Origin: Kribbella antiqua
GTDB lineage: Bacteria > Actinomycetota > Actinomycetes > Propionibacteriales > Kribbellaceae
Assembly (NCBI RefSeq): GCF_004345665.1
Contig: NZ_SLWR01000003.1
Location: 124,001 to 188,000 of the forward strand
Reading direction: 5' to 3'
DNA length: 64,000 nt
The translations under genes were made by a program, and so were the position numbers. The notes under the pieces are model-generated. The model searched no databases and was not told where the DNA came from. It saw only the letters and a program-made list of their open reading frames with translations. Below are positions 25,748 through 33,761 of this stretch, in pieces (positions within the stretch are counted from its first letter, which is position 1; the number at the start of each line of letters is the position of its first letter).

Positions 25748-26560
25748 ATGCGCAGACTTCTGCTGGTCACGATCGCGGGATTGCTGATGCTCTTGCCTAC
25801 CGCGGCCGCCGCCGAATCCACCGGCCGGCCCGCCCGTCCCTTGACGGTGATGACGTACAACATCCACCACGGCGCCGGTATCGACGGTGCCCTCGATCTG
25901 GAGCGGATCGCCGTACTGATCGAGAAGTCCGGTGCGGATGTGGTCGGGCTGCAGGAGGTCGACCGGCACTGGAGTGCGCGCAGCAACTGGGTCGACCAGC
26001 CGGCGTGGTTCGCGCAGCGCCTGAAGATGCACTACGCGTACGCCGCCAACCTGGATCTGCCGCCGTTGAATCCAGGCGAGCCGCGGCGGCAATACGGTAC
26101 GGCGATCCTTTCGCGGTACCCGATCCAGGACTTCAGCAACACCCTGCTGCCGCTCTACCCGACCGGGGAGCAGCGCGGTCTGGCTGTTGCGTCGATCAAG
26201 GTGCGCGGGGCGGACCTGCGATTCGCGAACACGCATCTGACCAGCAACAACAATTCCGAGCGACTCGAACAGGCGCAGAAGGTGGTCTCGCTGCTGGGGA
26301 CGTCGACGACGCCGACGCTGCTGGTCGGTGACCTGAACGCGCGTCCGGACGCTCCGGAGATCAAGACGCTGACCGCGCTGCTCAACGACACCTGGCCCGA
26401 GGTCGGCGTCGGTCCCGGCTACACGATCGAGGCTGACAATCCGACCGCCCGCATCGACTATTTGCTGCATAGTTCACAGCTGGAGCCGACGGCCGCGTCG
26501 GTGCCGCTGAGCCTCGCCTCGGACCATCTACCGGTGGTTGCCTCGTACAACCTCCGCTGA
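25748..26560 (+). CDS. Secreted endonuclease/exonuclease/phosphatase family protein
   Basis: A 270-residue EEP-fold metallo-phosphoesterase. A signal peptide (MRRLLLVTIAGLLMLLPTAAA) is followed by the domain with TYNIHHG, LQEVDR (metal-binding Glu), NTHLTS, VGDLNARP and the catalytic SDHLPV. Members include nucleases, sphingomyelinase-like and phosphatidylinositol phosphatases; the substrate here is not defined. An extracellular or surface location is expected. The start is the ATG at 25748, just after the preceding terminator. A strong terminator follows. Confidence 0.9.
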   Translation: MRRLLLVTIAGLLMLLPTAAAAESTGRPARPLTVMTYNIHHGAGIDGALDLERIAVLIEKSGADVVGLQEVDRHWSARSNWVDQPAWFAQRLKMHYAYAANLDLPPLNPGEPRRQYGTAILSRYPIQDFSNTLLPLYPTGEQRGLAVASIKVRGADLRFANTHLTSNNNSERLEQAQKVVSLLGTSTTPTLLVGDLNARPDAPEIKTLTALLNDTWPEVGVGPGYTIEADNPTARIDYLLHSSQLEPTAASVPLSLASDHLPVVASYNLR

Positions 26561-26572
26561 ACCAAACGTTTG

Positions 26573-26610
26573 ACGGCGCCCTCCGGCTTTGCCGGGCGGG
26601 CGCCGTTTTT
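26573..26610 (+). terminator. Rho-independent terminator
   Basis: ACGGCGCCC and GGGCGCCGT form a stem with an inner CCGG-CTTTG-CCGG-like hairpin, followed by TTTTT (26606-26610). It is placed 13 nt after the EEP-protein stop codon. Confidence 0.85.
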
Positions 26611-26736
26611 CTGCCCTCGGCACCTGCTTGGTCACGGGCGGTGTGGAATTACAAGCTTGTAGTTTGTCAAGTCGACACGCAGGTGCAACAAAGTTACTTG
26701 TGTGAAAAGTGTTCCCAATGGGGCTGAAGGCAACTA

Positions 26737-28191
26737 GTGTCGCCTATGAGGTCCAAGAGGACCAAAAGTTCACGAACCCTGGGGAAGGGGCTCGTGACCG
26801 GCGGAAGGAACCTCCCGATGCGGACGCCCTCGCGGGCCACGTCCGGCGGGCGGGTCGCGGGCACTGGGAAGACCGGCAGGGCACTGCTCTCCGGGGTGCT
26901 GGCGATCTGCCTGGCCGGCTCGATGGCACTGATCCCGGTCTCGGCGCAGGCCGACCCCAAACCCAAGCCGCCGGTGATTCCGTCCAAGGCCGCGGTCGAG
27001 CGGGCCAAGCAGGCCGCCGCCGCGAAGGCCGCTCAGGTCAAGGCGATCGAGCAGCAGCTGGCCGCGGCGAACGCCCGGCTCGAGCAGCTCGGCGTCCAGT
27101 CCGGCATCGCGGACGAGGCCTACAACGGCGCGGTCTACAAATTGCAGCTGGCGAAGGCGGACGCTGCGGCCGCCGCCGCCCGCGCGGCTCAGGCGGAGAA
27201 GACGCTGGCGACCCAGCGACAGCAGATCGGCCGGTTCGCCGCGGCGTCGTACCAAGGTGGTGGCGATGTGGCGAAGCTCGCGCCGCTGTTCTCCGCGGAG
27301 GGCCCGCAGCAACTGCTCGACTCCGCCGGCGCGGCGCACTCGGTGTCGGCCGCGATGCAGGGTTCGTACTTGCGATTCACCGCAACGCAGGTGGTGACGA
27401 ACCTGTTCAAGGTGCAGGCCGACCAGGCCGTCACCAAGGTGAAGGCGGCGACCGACGCCGCCGCGAAGGCGAAGCAGGCGGCCGAGGCGGCGGAGGCCGC
27501 GCAGGCGTCGGCGGTGACGGCGATGGGGGTCCAGCGCAAGCAGGCGATCGCTCAGCTCGCCGTACTGCAGAACACGTCGATCCAGGTGGCCGCGCAGCGG
27601 CAACGGGGGCTCGAGGAGCTTGCGCGACAACGAGCCGCCGCGCTCGCTGCGAAGAAGGCCGCCGAGCTGCGCCGCCGGATCGCAGCCCGGGAAGCCGCCG
27701 AGCGGGCGCGGGAAGCCGCCGAGCGGGCCCGGGATGCGGCCGAGAAGGCGCGGGAAAAGCGCGAGCAGAAGAAGCACCACGACAAGCCGATGCCTGATCG
27801 GCCCAACCCGGGTCATGGTTCGCGGAAGGGCGCTCGGGCTGCGATCAACTTCGCGCTCGCCCAGCTCGGTGACATGTACCTGTGGGGCGGCACCGGGCCG
27901 TCGCGGTGGGACTGCTCGGGCCTGACCCAGGGCGCCTGGGAGCGGGCGGGGGTGCAGCTGCCGCACTACAGCGTCGCGCAGTACGAGCAGATCCAGCACA
28001 TCGACGAGGACGAGCTGCGGCCCGGCGACCTGATCTTCTGGGCGATCAACCCGGACGACCCGGGCACGATCCACCACGTGGCGATGTATCTCGGCGACGG
28101 TGAGATGATCCACGCGCCGCGGACCGGCAAGCCGGTGCAGATCGACAGCGTGTACTACTGGGAGCCGCCCGACTTCTTCGGCCGACCGTAG
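26737..28191 (+). CDS. Secreted NlpC/P60 peptidoglycan hydrolase with coiled-coil N-terminus
   Basis: A 484-residue cell-wall hydrolase of the RipA/PcsB-like layout. A basic N-terminus and signal segment (GRALLSGVLAICLAGSMALI, cleavage near AQA-DP) come first. A long Ala/Lys/Glu-rich coiled coil follows (about 75-345), with EAAERAR-type repeats near 310-335, and then the C-terminal C40 peptidase domain (about 365-484). The catalytic Cys is in WDCSGLTQ and the His in IHHVAMYLG. It cleaves stem peptides during division or growth; the coiled coil probably keeps it autoinhibited or docks it to a partner. The GTG at 26737 and the ATG at 26746 are alternative starts. Confidence 0.92.
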   Translation: MSPMRSKRTKSSRTLGKGLVTGGRNLPMRTPSRATSGGRVAGTGKTGRALLSGVLAICLAGSMALIPVSAQADPKPKPPVIPSKAAVERAKQAAAAKAAQVKAIEQQLAAANARLEQLGVQSGIADEAYNGAVYKLQLAKADAAAAAARAAQAEKTLATQRQQIGRFAAASYQGGGDVAKLAPLFSAEGPQQLLDSAGAAHSVSAAMQGSYLRFTATQVVTNLFKVQADQAVTKVKAATDAAAKAKQAAEAAEAAQASAVTAMGVQRKQAIAQLAVLQNTSIQVAAQRQRGLEELARQRAAALAAKKAAELRRRIAAREAAERAREAAERARDAAEKAREKREQKKHHDKPMPDRPNPGHGSRKGARAAINFALAQLGDMYLWGGTGPSRWDCSGLTQGAWERAGVQLPHYSVAQYEQIQHIDEDELRPGDLIFWAINPDDPGTIHHVAMYLGDGEMIHAPRTGKPVQIDSVYYWEPPDFFGRP

Positions 28192-28200
28192 TGCTTCCTA

Positions 28201-28902
28201 CTAGACCAGCCGGTGACCGCCGTCGGCGTGCAGGACGGTGCCAGTGATGAATCCATTGCGCAGCAGGGCGATGATCGCGTCCGCGATGTCCTGGGTGCGG
28301 CCGATCCGCCCGACCGGCAGGCGTTCGGCCATCGCGGCCAGCGTCGCCGCTGTGGCGTCGCCGGCGACGTGTTGCCAGATCGGCGTGTCCACCCAGCCGG
28401 GCGATACGACGTTGACCCGTACGGGCGCGAGTTCGACAGCCAGCGCGGATGCGAGCGATGCCAGCGCGCCGTTGAGTGCCGCGAGCAACGATGCTCTCGG
28501 CCCCGGACGGTATGCCGCGATTCCCGATGTGAACACGATCGAGCCGCCCGGTTCGAGTAGTGGCGCACCATGCTTGGCCAGCAGGAGCGGGCCGAGCAGC
28601 TTGGAGTCGACCGCCGAGCGGGCGGCCTCGACGTCGTACTCGCTGATCGGCTGGTAGGCGCCGCCGACGTCGGCCGCGGTGGTGACGATGTGGCTGACTT
28701 TGCCGGTGGTCTCGAACAGTCTCTCGATGTCGGCTTCGACACCGAGGTCCATGGCAACGGTCCGGACGCCGAGTTCCTTGTGTACCGCCTGCAGCTTGTC
28801 GAGTGAACGACCGGCCACGGTGACTTCGCTGCCCTGGGCAACCAGTTCAGCGGCCAGCGCGCGGCCCATACCGGAGCTGCCGCCGACGATGACTACATGC
28901 AC
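28201..28902 (-). CDS. Short-chain dehydrogenase/reductase
   Basis: A 233-residue SDR with cofactor motif VGGSSGMGRALA at residues 5-16, VAGRS suggesting NADP, and C-terminal SPGWVDTPIW and TGTVLHADGGHRLV. The expected YxxxK appears altered: the region reads GPRASLLAALNGAL, with no obvious Tyr. The protein may therefore be a non-catalytic or atypical member. The GTG at 28902 is chosen because GGAGG lies 6-7 nt upstream. It is downstream of the LysR gene on the same strand with a 45-nt gap and may be co-transcribed with it. Confidence 0.86.
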   Translation of the reverse strand: MHVVIVGGSSGMGRALAAELVAQGSEVTVAGRSLDKLQAVHKELGVRTVAMDLGVEADIERLFETTGKVSHIVTTAADVGGAYQPISEYDVEAARSAVDSKLLGPLLLAKHGAPLLEPGGSIVFTSGIAAYRPGPRASLLAALNGALASLASALAVELAPVRVNVVSPGWVDTPIWQHVAGDATAATLAAMAERLPVGRIGRTQDIADAIIALLRNGFITGTVLHADGGHRLV

Positions 28903-28947
28903 CTCAAACCTCCTTGGATGGTTGATTCGAGCCAACCACCCAAGGCC

Positions 28948-29838
28948 TCAGTCATCCACGACTTGTTGTCTAACCACCGTTAGGCCGGGGCTAACGGTCA
29001 TTGCCTGCAGCACCGGGTTGCGTGAGTCAGTGCGCCAGACGGCGGCGTACTGCGCGATCAGCGGGCGGCCTTTCAGCGGTCGCCAGACGACGTCGGGGGT
29101 CGCGGCGCGGCGTGATGCGAGGCTGATCGCCTCCCGCCGGACCAGCAGCGCCGAACGCAGCTGGGCTTGGCTCATACTGATGTCGCTGATCCGGACCCGG
29201 CTGCGGAGCCGGGCGATCGCGTCGTCGTAGAACTCGGGTGCCGCGGCCCGCGGGATCCAGATCAGCTCCAGACCGGTGAGATCGTCGAAGGTGATCTCCG
29301 TACTCGCGGCCAGCGGATGTGTTGCTGTCAGCAACACGCCGAGCTCTTCCTCGGCCAGGTCTTCCGACATAGTTGCTGGCGGCAACGTGATCGGCGTACG
29401 GACAAGAGCCAGATCGATTTCACCCGCGGTCAGCATCCGGAGTTGCTCGGTGGTGGTGCCGGCCGAGAGGGTGACGGTGCTGTCCGGGAGGCGTTCGGTG
29501 GCGAGCTGTTCGAGGGCCGCGGGCAACCATCCCGGTACGCCGTTGAGCAGTCCGAGGCGGAGCACCGGCTCGTCCAGGCCGGCCGCCCGCCGCGTGTCCT
29601 TCAGCGCCAGGCCGGCCGCCTGGATCGTCTCGCGGGCGCGAGCGAGGAACACTTGTCCGGCCGGAGTCAGTTCGACGCCGCGGCTGTGCCGGATCAGCAG
29701 GGTGGTGCCGACCTCGCGCTCGAGCTGCTTGATCTGCTGGCTCAGCGTCGGCGTCGAGATGTACAACCGCTCGGCCGCCCGCCCGAAATGCAGCTCCTCG
29801 GCCACCCCCACGAAATACCGCATCTGCCGAAGCTCCAC
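28948..29838 (-). CDS. LysR-family transcriptional regulator
   Basis: A 296-residue LysR regulator. The N-terminal winged helix (MELRQMRYFVGVAEELHF, then AAERLYISTPTLSQQIKQLE) is followed by a periplasmic-binding-protein-like effector domain (about 90-290). The start is a GTG at 29838. The upstream region is unusually repeat-rich (29873-30152). The downstream SDR gene on the same strand is the likely target or partner; LysR proteins usually need a small-molecule inducer. Confidence 0.92.
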   Translation of the reverse strand: MELRQMRYFVGVAEELHFGRAAERLYISTPTLSQQIKQLEREVGTTLLIRHSRGVELTPAGQVFLARARETIQAAGLALKDTRRAAGLDEPVLRLGLLNGVPGWLPAALEQLATERLPDSTVTLSAGTTTEQLRMLTAGEIDLALVRTPITLPPATMSEDLAEEELGVLLTATHPLAASTEITFDDLTGLELIWIPRAAAPEFYDDAIARLRSRVRISDISMSQAQLRSALLVRREAISLASRRAATPDVVWRPLKGRPLIAQYAAVWRTDSRNPVLQAMTVSPGLTVVRQQVVDD

Positions 29839-30188
29839 CCGCAGATTTTAAGCCGACACCACCGCCCTCACGCCCCAAACCGCTTCGGGGACAGCTGCCG
29901 CCCACCACTAAACCGCTTCGGGGAGCGGCGCACACTCAATTCGACAGGCGCCGCTCCCCAAACGACCCAAGCCGGCCCCAGTCGGGTGACCCGGCCGAGC
30001 CCGGACGGCGCCGAGCCGGCGGCGCGCCAGACGGGGCGAGCCGGCGGCGCGCCGGACCGGGTGGGGCCGAGCTTGCCTCACCTCTCGAGCGGGTTTGGGG
30101 AGTGCGGCTGGTCGTTTCGGGTGGGTGTTGCTCCCCAAACCGGTTTAGGGAGGGGGTGGATGTGCTTGGTCGGCTGGGGTGGTGAGGT
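29839..30188. repeat. Repeat-rich intergenic region upstream of LysR gene
   Basis: The region holds several copies of a CCCCAAAC-type motif in both orientations: CCCCAAACCGCTTCGGGG (29873-29890), TAAACCGCTTCGGGGAG (29909-29925), CGCTCCCCAAACG, GAGCGGGTTTGGGGAG (about 30087-30102), and the near-perfect palindrome CTCCCCAAACC-GGTTTAGGGAG (30131-30152). GGGGAGCGGCG (29920-29930) and CGCCGCTCCCC (29949-29959) form a perfect inverted repeat. A 17-nt direct repeat CGAGCCGGCGGCGCGCC occurs at 30012 and 30037. No gene is supported here. Confidence 0.7.
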
Positions 30189-31151
30189 TCAGGGGATCGC
30201 GATCAGGCGACCGAGGTTCTTGCGTGCGTCGAGGGTTTCGTGGAGGCGGGCGACCTCGGCCAGCGGATAGGTGGTGTCGACGACCGGCCGTAGGTCTCCG
30301 GCCTGCCAGCGGCGGACGACCTCGGCGACGTCTGCGCGGGCCTCGGCGGGGCGGATCGTGCGCCAGCCGACGATGCCGACGCCGGTGACCGACTTCAACC
30401 CGAACAGGGAGCTTGCGGGGACGGTTGGAAGTTCGCCGCTGATCGCGCCGTACGTGACCATCGTGCCGAGCGGGTTGAGGAGTTCCATGCCTTGGTCGAA
30501 GACCTTGCCGCCGACGGCGTCGAGGATGGTGTCGACACCATCGGGTGCGACCGCGCGGACCTGGTCCGGCCAGTTCTCGTCGGTCAGGTTGACCGCGGCG
30601 TCGGCGCCGATCGAGCGGATGAAGTCGAGTCGCGCGGCGGAGGACGCCGTACCGATGATCGTCTTCGGGTCGAAGAAGCGGGCCAGCTGGACGGCCAGGT
30701 GGCCGATCGTGCCGGCCGCGGAGTGGATCAGGATCGTGCCGCCTGCGGGGATCCGGCCGGCTTCGAGCAGCCGGAGGGCGAGTGGCGCGGTCATCGACAT
30801 CATCGATGCCTCGCCCGCGTCGGCGTCGTCGGGGATCGGGACCACGAAGTCGCTGACGGCGTACTCGGCGAAGGCGTCCTCGGCGAGCGCGGCGACCCGC
30901 TGGCCTACGGCGACTCCAGGAGGTGCGTCGGGGCCGAGCTTGCTGATCCGGCCGACGACGTCGCCGGTCAGAGCGGCAGGCAACGGTCTGTCCCACGGGG
31001 TGTTGCCGGACCGGAGGGCCGCGTCGATCGCGTTGGCGCCGATCGCCTCGACCTCGATCAGGACCTGGCCGCTGCCGGGTTCCGGTACGGCGACGTCCTC
31101 CAGTCGCAGGACCTCCGGGCCGCCGTACTCGTGGTAGCGCACTGCGCGCAT
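30189..31151 (-). CDS. Zinc-independent quinone oxidoreductase-like (MDR family)
   Basis: A 320-residue medium-chain reductase of the quinone-oxidoreductase type. The N-terminal GroES-like domain starts MRAVRYHEYGGPEVL. The NADPH-binding Rossmann domain has the motif HSAAGTIGHLAVQLA and the C-terminal LAEVARLHETLDARKNLGRLI. No structural-zinc cysteines are visible, as expected for this branch. The ATG at 31151 (MRAV) is preferred; an ATG at 31163 is in frame and touches the operator. It is divergent from a MarR gene and shares a 37-bp inverted-repeat region, so MarR control in response to electrophiles or quinones is likely. Confidence 0.9.
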   Translation of the reverse strand: MRAVRYHEYGGPEVLRLEDVAVPEPGSGQVLIEVEAIGANAIDAALRSGNTPWDRPLPAALTGDVVGRISKLGPDAPPGVAVGQRVAALAEDAFAEYAVSDFVVPIPDDADAGEASMMSMTAPLALRLLEAGRIPAGGTILIHSAAGTIGHLAVQLARFFDPKTIIGTASSAARLDFIRSIGADAAVNLTDENWPDQVRAVAPDGVDTILDAVGGKVFDQGMELLNPLGTMVTYGAISGELPTVPASSLFGLKSVTGVGIVGWRTIRPAEARADVAEVVRRWQAGDLRPVVDTTYPLAEVARLHETLDARKNLGRLIAIP

Positions 31152-31163
31152 CAGAATCTCCAT

Positions 31164-31200
31164 ATCGTGGGAGGTGTAAATAATGGGAGATTCCCACGAT
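31164..31200. promoter_or_regulatory. Divergent operator of quinone oxidoreductase and MarR genes
   Basis: ATCGTGGGA (31164-31172) and TCCCACGAT (31192-31200) are perfect 9-bp arms around an AT-rich centre containing GTAAATAAT and a further GGGA-GAT-TCCC symmetry. The arrangement fits a MarR-type repressor covering the promoter of the quinone oxidoreductase gene. Confidence 0.65.
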
Positions 31201-31221
31201 AGTGCCGGCCAGGTCAACCCC

Positions 31222-31227
31222 TAGAGT
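31222..31227 (+). promoter_or_regulatory. Leaderless -10 box of marR
   Basis: TAGAGT ends exactly 6 nt before the ATG at 31234. Confidence 0.5.
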
Positions 31228-31233
31228 GGCGGG

Positions 31234-31662
31234 ATGAAGTCGTCGAAGCACCGGCTGGCCGATCGGGTGCTGTGGGCGCTGGGGCGGGCCAGCCAGCAGT
31301 CACAGCGGCTGGTCCGGCAGCACATGGCCGCGGCGGACGTGCGGAGCCAGCACTATCACGTGCTGGCGAGTCTGGCCGACGACGGCGAGGCGGCACAGGC
31401 GACGCTGGCCGACCGGATCGGGTTCGACCGGAGCGACCTGGTCACGCTGCTCGACGAGCTGGAGGAGCTGGAGTACGTCGTACGGCGGACTGATCCGGGG
31501 GACCGGCGACGGAAGATCGTCGCGATCACCGAGGCCGGGGAGAAACAGCTGGTCGCGATGGACCAGCTGATCTTCGCGGCGGAGTCGGAGCTCCTGGAGC
31601 CCCTGACCGCAACAGAGCGCAAAACCCTGCTGCAGCTACTGGACCGGCTGACCGGGGATTAG
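31234..31662 (+). CDS. MarR-family transcriptional regulator
   Basis: A 142-residue winged-helix regulator with the recognition segment TLADRIGFDRSDLVTLLDELEE and the wing RRTDPGDRRRKIVAIT. The ATG at 31234 fits the upstream -10 box, so the mRNA is probably leaderless. It is divergent from the quinone oxidoreductase gene and most likely represses it. Its TAG stop codon forms the tip of the left arm of a palindromic element that reaches to the stop of the convergent ppa gene. Confidence 0.92.
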   Translation: MKSSKHRLADRVLWALGRASQQSQRLVRQHMAAADVRSQHYHVLASLADDGEAAQATLADRIGFDRSDLVTLLDELEELEYVVRRTDPGDRRRKIVAITEAGEKQLVAMDQLIFAAESELLEPLTATERKTLLQLLDRLTGD

Positions 31663-31826
31663 GCCGTGTCTCCCGATCCCCTGCCTACTGCGCGGCACTC
31701 GGCGGGCACCTCGCTGCACTGGAGTGAAGGGCATGATGGATCCGCATCGAGCCCTTCACTCCAGCGCACCGAGGCACTCCGCCGAGCACCTGCTCGCGAC
31801 GGCAGGGGATCGAGAGACACGGCCTA
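31660..31826. repeat. Palindromic element, copy A, spanning two convergent stop codons
   Basis: A 167-nt inverted repeat. The outer arms at 31660-31685 and 31801-31826 match with one mismatch in 26 (TAGGCCGTGTCTC against GAGACACGGCCTA at the tips). The inner stem GGAGTGAAGGGC (31721-31732) pairs with GCCCTTCACTCC (31751-31762), and the apical GATG/CATC hairpin carries CCGCATCGAG. GCACCTCGCTGC in the left half is identical to the other two copies. The TAG stops of marR and ppa are the first and last three bases of the element. It may also serve as a bidirectional terminator. Confidence 0.85.
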
Positions 31827-32318
31827 GTCCCAGTGGGCCTGGGTCTTCAGGCGGTCGAAGGAGGCCTTGATCTCGGCCTCGGCGTCGGCGCGGCCGACCC
31901 AGGTGGCGCCCTCGACGGACTTGCCCGGCTCCAGGTCCTTGTAGACCTCGAAGAAGTGCTGGATCTCCAGCCGGTCGAACTCGGGCACGTGGTGGATGTC
32001 GCGCAGGTGCTCCTGGCGGGGGTCACCGGCCGGCACGCAGAGGACCTTGTCGTCCGGGCCCTTCTCGTCGGTCATCCGGAACATCCCGATCGCCCGCGCC
32101 CGGATCAGGCAGCCGGGGAACGTCGGCTCCGTCAGCAGCACCAGTGCGTCCAGCGGGTCGCCGTCCTGACCGAGGGTGTCCTCGATGAACCCGTAGTCGG
32201 ACGGATACTGGGTGGCCGTGAACAGGGTCCGGTCCAGCCGAAGACGGTTCGTCTTGTGGTCCAGCTCGTACTTGTTGCGGGTGCCCTTGGGGATCTCGAT
32301 GAAGACGTCGAACTCCAT
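31824..32318 (-). CDS. ppa: Inorganic pyrophosphatase (family I)
   Basis: A 164-residue soluble family I pyrophosphatase that hydrolyses PPi and so pulls biosynthetic reactions forward. It begins [18 protein letters not shown], with the substrate-contacting Lys, Arg and Glu. The metal-binding signature [10 protein letters not shown] lies near residues 52-61. Length is typical for actinobacteria. It is divergent from dacB, the arrangement known from mycobacteria, and marks the left end of the conserved block. Confidence 0.97.
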   Translation of the reverse strand: MEFDVFIEIPKGTRNKYELDHKTNRLRLDRTLFTATQYPSDYGFIEDTLGQDGDPLDALVLLTEPTFPGCLIRARAIGMFRMTDEKGPDDKVLCVPAGDPRQEHLRDIHHVPEFDRLEIQHFFEVYKDLEPGKSVEGATWVGRADAEAEIKASFDRLKTQAHWD

Positions 32319-32368
32319 ACGGCAGATACTGTCACGGTTCCGACCGACCGATTGACAGGAGCAGCCCG

Positions 32369-33721
32369 GTGGTCCGTCCTCCCCGTGCGGTGTTCGTCAC
32401 GCTGCTGGCCACGGCTCTATGTTTGAGCCCGGCCAGCGGCGCGAGCGCAGGAGCCTCGCAGGAGCGGACCGCGCCCGCAGTGCTGAGCCCTGCGACAACC
32501 GAAGGCGTCGCGCCGACGGCTGCCGGGGTGCGGAAGGTGCTGGCGCCGATCCTCGCCGACCCCGCGCTCGGCACGCACCGCGGGATCTACGTGTACGACG
32601 CCTCCCGCGGCAAGCCGGTGTTCTCCGCTGGTACGGCGACGACGTACACCCCGGCCTCCACGCTGAAGCTGCTGACCACGGTGTCGGCGCTGGAGACGCT
32701 GGGAGTGGACCACAGGTTCACCTCGAAGGTCGTCAGCGTCGCCAAGGGCTCGATCGTCCTGGTCGGTGGCGGCGACCCGCTGCTCGCTTCCAAGCGCCCG
32801 AGCGACTCCAGCGCCTACCCCACTCCCGCGACGTTGCAGGACCTCGCCGCGAGTACGGCGAAGGCGCTGAAGGCTCAGGGCGTCCGGAGCATCACCCTGG
32901 GGTACGACGCCTCGCTGTTCACCGGACCGGCCGCCAACGCGAACTGGGAGCCGAACTACATCACCGAAGGCATCGCGGCGCGCACCTCCGCGCTCTGGGT
33001 GAACGAGGGGCGCCTGACCTCGGGCAAGGCGAAGCGGGCCGACTCTCCGTCGCAAGCGGCGGCCAGTGTCTTCTCCGCTCAATTGAAGGCCCTTGGCATC
33101 ACGGTGGCCAACCCGCCCAGGCCCACGGACGCGCCGGCCTCCGCCCAGGCAGTCGCACAGGTGTTGTCGCCGACCGTCGGGCAAATCGTCGAGTACGTGA
33201 ACCTGCACAGCGACAACGACGGCGCCGAGGTTCTGCTGCGGCAGGTGGGGCTGGCCACCAAGAACGGCGGGTCGTACGCCGGTGGGATCAAAGGGGTACG
33301 CGCGACCCTCACCCAGCTCGGTCTGGACGTCAGCAGGGCGAAGATCTACGACGGAAGCGGCCTGACCCGGATCAACCACGTCCCGCTGGAGTTGCTGGCC
33401 GGCGTGGTCCGGGTTGCGGCGTCGAGCCAGCACCCGGAGCTGCGGCACCTGCTGACCGGGCTGCCGGTTGCAGGGTTCAGCGGCAGTCTCGAGGACCGCT
33501 TCGCCGGGCCTGGCGCCAGCGCCGGAACCGGACTGGTCCATGCGAAGACCGGCACGCTCACCGGCGTCCACAGCCTGGCCGGCTACGCCCGCGACCGCAC
33601 TGGCACGCTTTTGGTCTTCGCAGTCGCGTCTGACAGCGTTGCGGTCCCGAAGACTCTGGCCGCACGCGCAGCCCTCGACCGAGCCGCCGCAGCGCTCGCC
33701 AATTGCGGCTGCGCCTCCTGA
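32369..33721 (+). CDS. dacB: D-alanyl-D-alanine carboxypeptidase/endopeptidase (PBP4 class)
   Basis: A 450-residue exported class C low-molecular-mass penicillin-binding protein (peptidase S13). A signal peptide occupies about residues 1-28. The SxxK nucleophile motif STLK is at residues 97-100, SDN in [10 protein letters not shown] near 283, and KTG in [10 protein letters not shown] near 394. The large insert between SxxK and SDN is typical of PBP4. It trims or cleaves D-Ala cross-links in peptidoglycan outside the membrane. The GTG at 32369 follows GGAG. Confidence 0.93.
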   Translation: MVRPPRAVFVTLLATALCLSPASGASAGASQERTAPAVLSPATTEGVAPTAAGVRKVLAPILADPALGTHRGIYVYDASRGKPVFSAGTATTYTPASTLKLLTTVSALETLGVDHRFTSKVVSVAKGSIVLVGGGDPLLASKRPSDSSAYPTPATLQDLAASTAKALKAQGVRSITLGYDASLFTGPAANANWEPNYITEGIAARTSALWVNEGRLTSGKAKRADSPSQAAASVFSAQLKALGITVANPPRPTDAPASAQAVAQVLSPTVGQIVEYVNLHSDNDGAEVLLRQVGLATKNGGSYAGGIKGVRATLTQLGLDVSRAKIYDGSGLTRINHVPLELLAGVVRVAASSQHPELRHLLTGLPVAGFSGSLEDRFAGPGASAGTGLVHAKTGTLTGVHSLAGYARDRTGTLLVFAVASDSVAVPKTLAARAALDRAAAALANCGCAS

Positions 33722-33749
33722 GAACAGGCGCTTGTTGGGACATACCGAC

Positions 33750-33755
33750 TAGGGT
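33750..33755 (+). promoter_or_regulatory. Leaderless -10 box of the DUF2342 gene
   Basis: TAGGGT ends exactly 6 nt before the ATG at 33762. Confidence 0.55.
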
Positions 33756-33761
33756 CGGAAC

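Noticed and set aside
26611..26736. Possible c-di-AMP (ydaO) riboswitch upstream of the NlpC/P60 gene
   Set aside because: Such genes often have one in actinobacteria, but only about 125 nt are available and none of the conserved GGGGA or GGGU segments was recognised. A palindrome ACAAGCTTGT (26651-26660) is present instead.
29167..30270. A 367-codon plus-strand frame across the LysR gene and the repeat region
   Set aside because: It is antisense to a typical LysR gene and runs into repeats. It has no recognisable domain.
31660..31826. Miniature transposon with conserved terminal inverted repeats
   Set aside because: The terminal arms are self-complementary but differ completely from those of the other two copies. 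A classical MITE should share its ends between copies. It is kept as a palindromic element of unknown nature.
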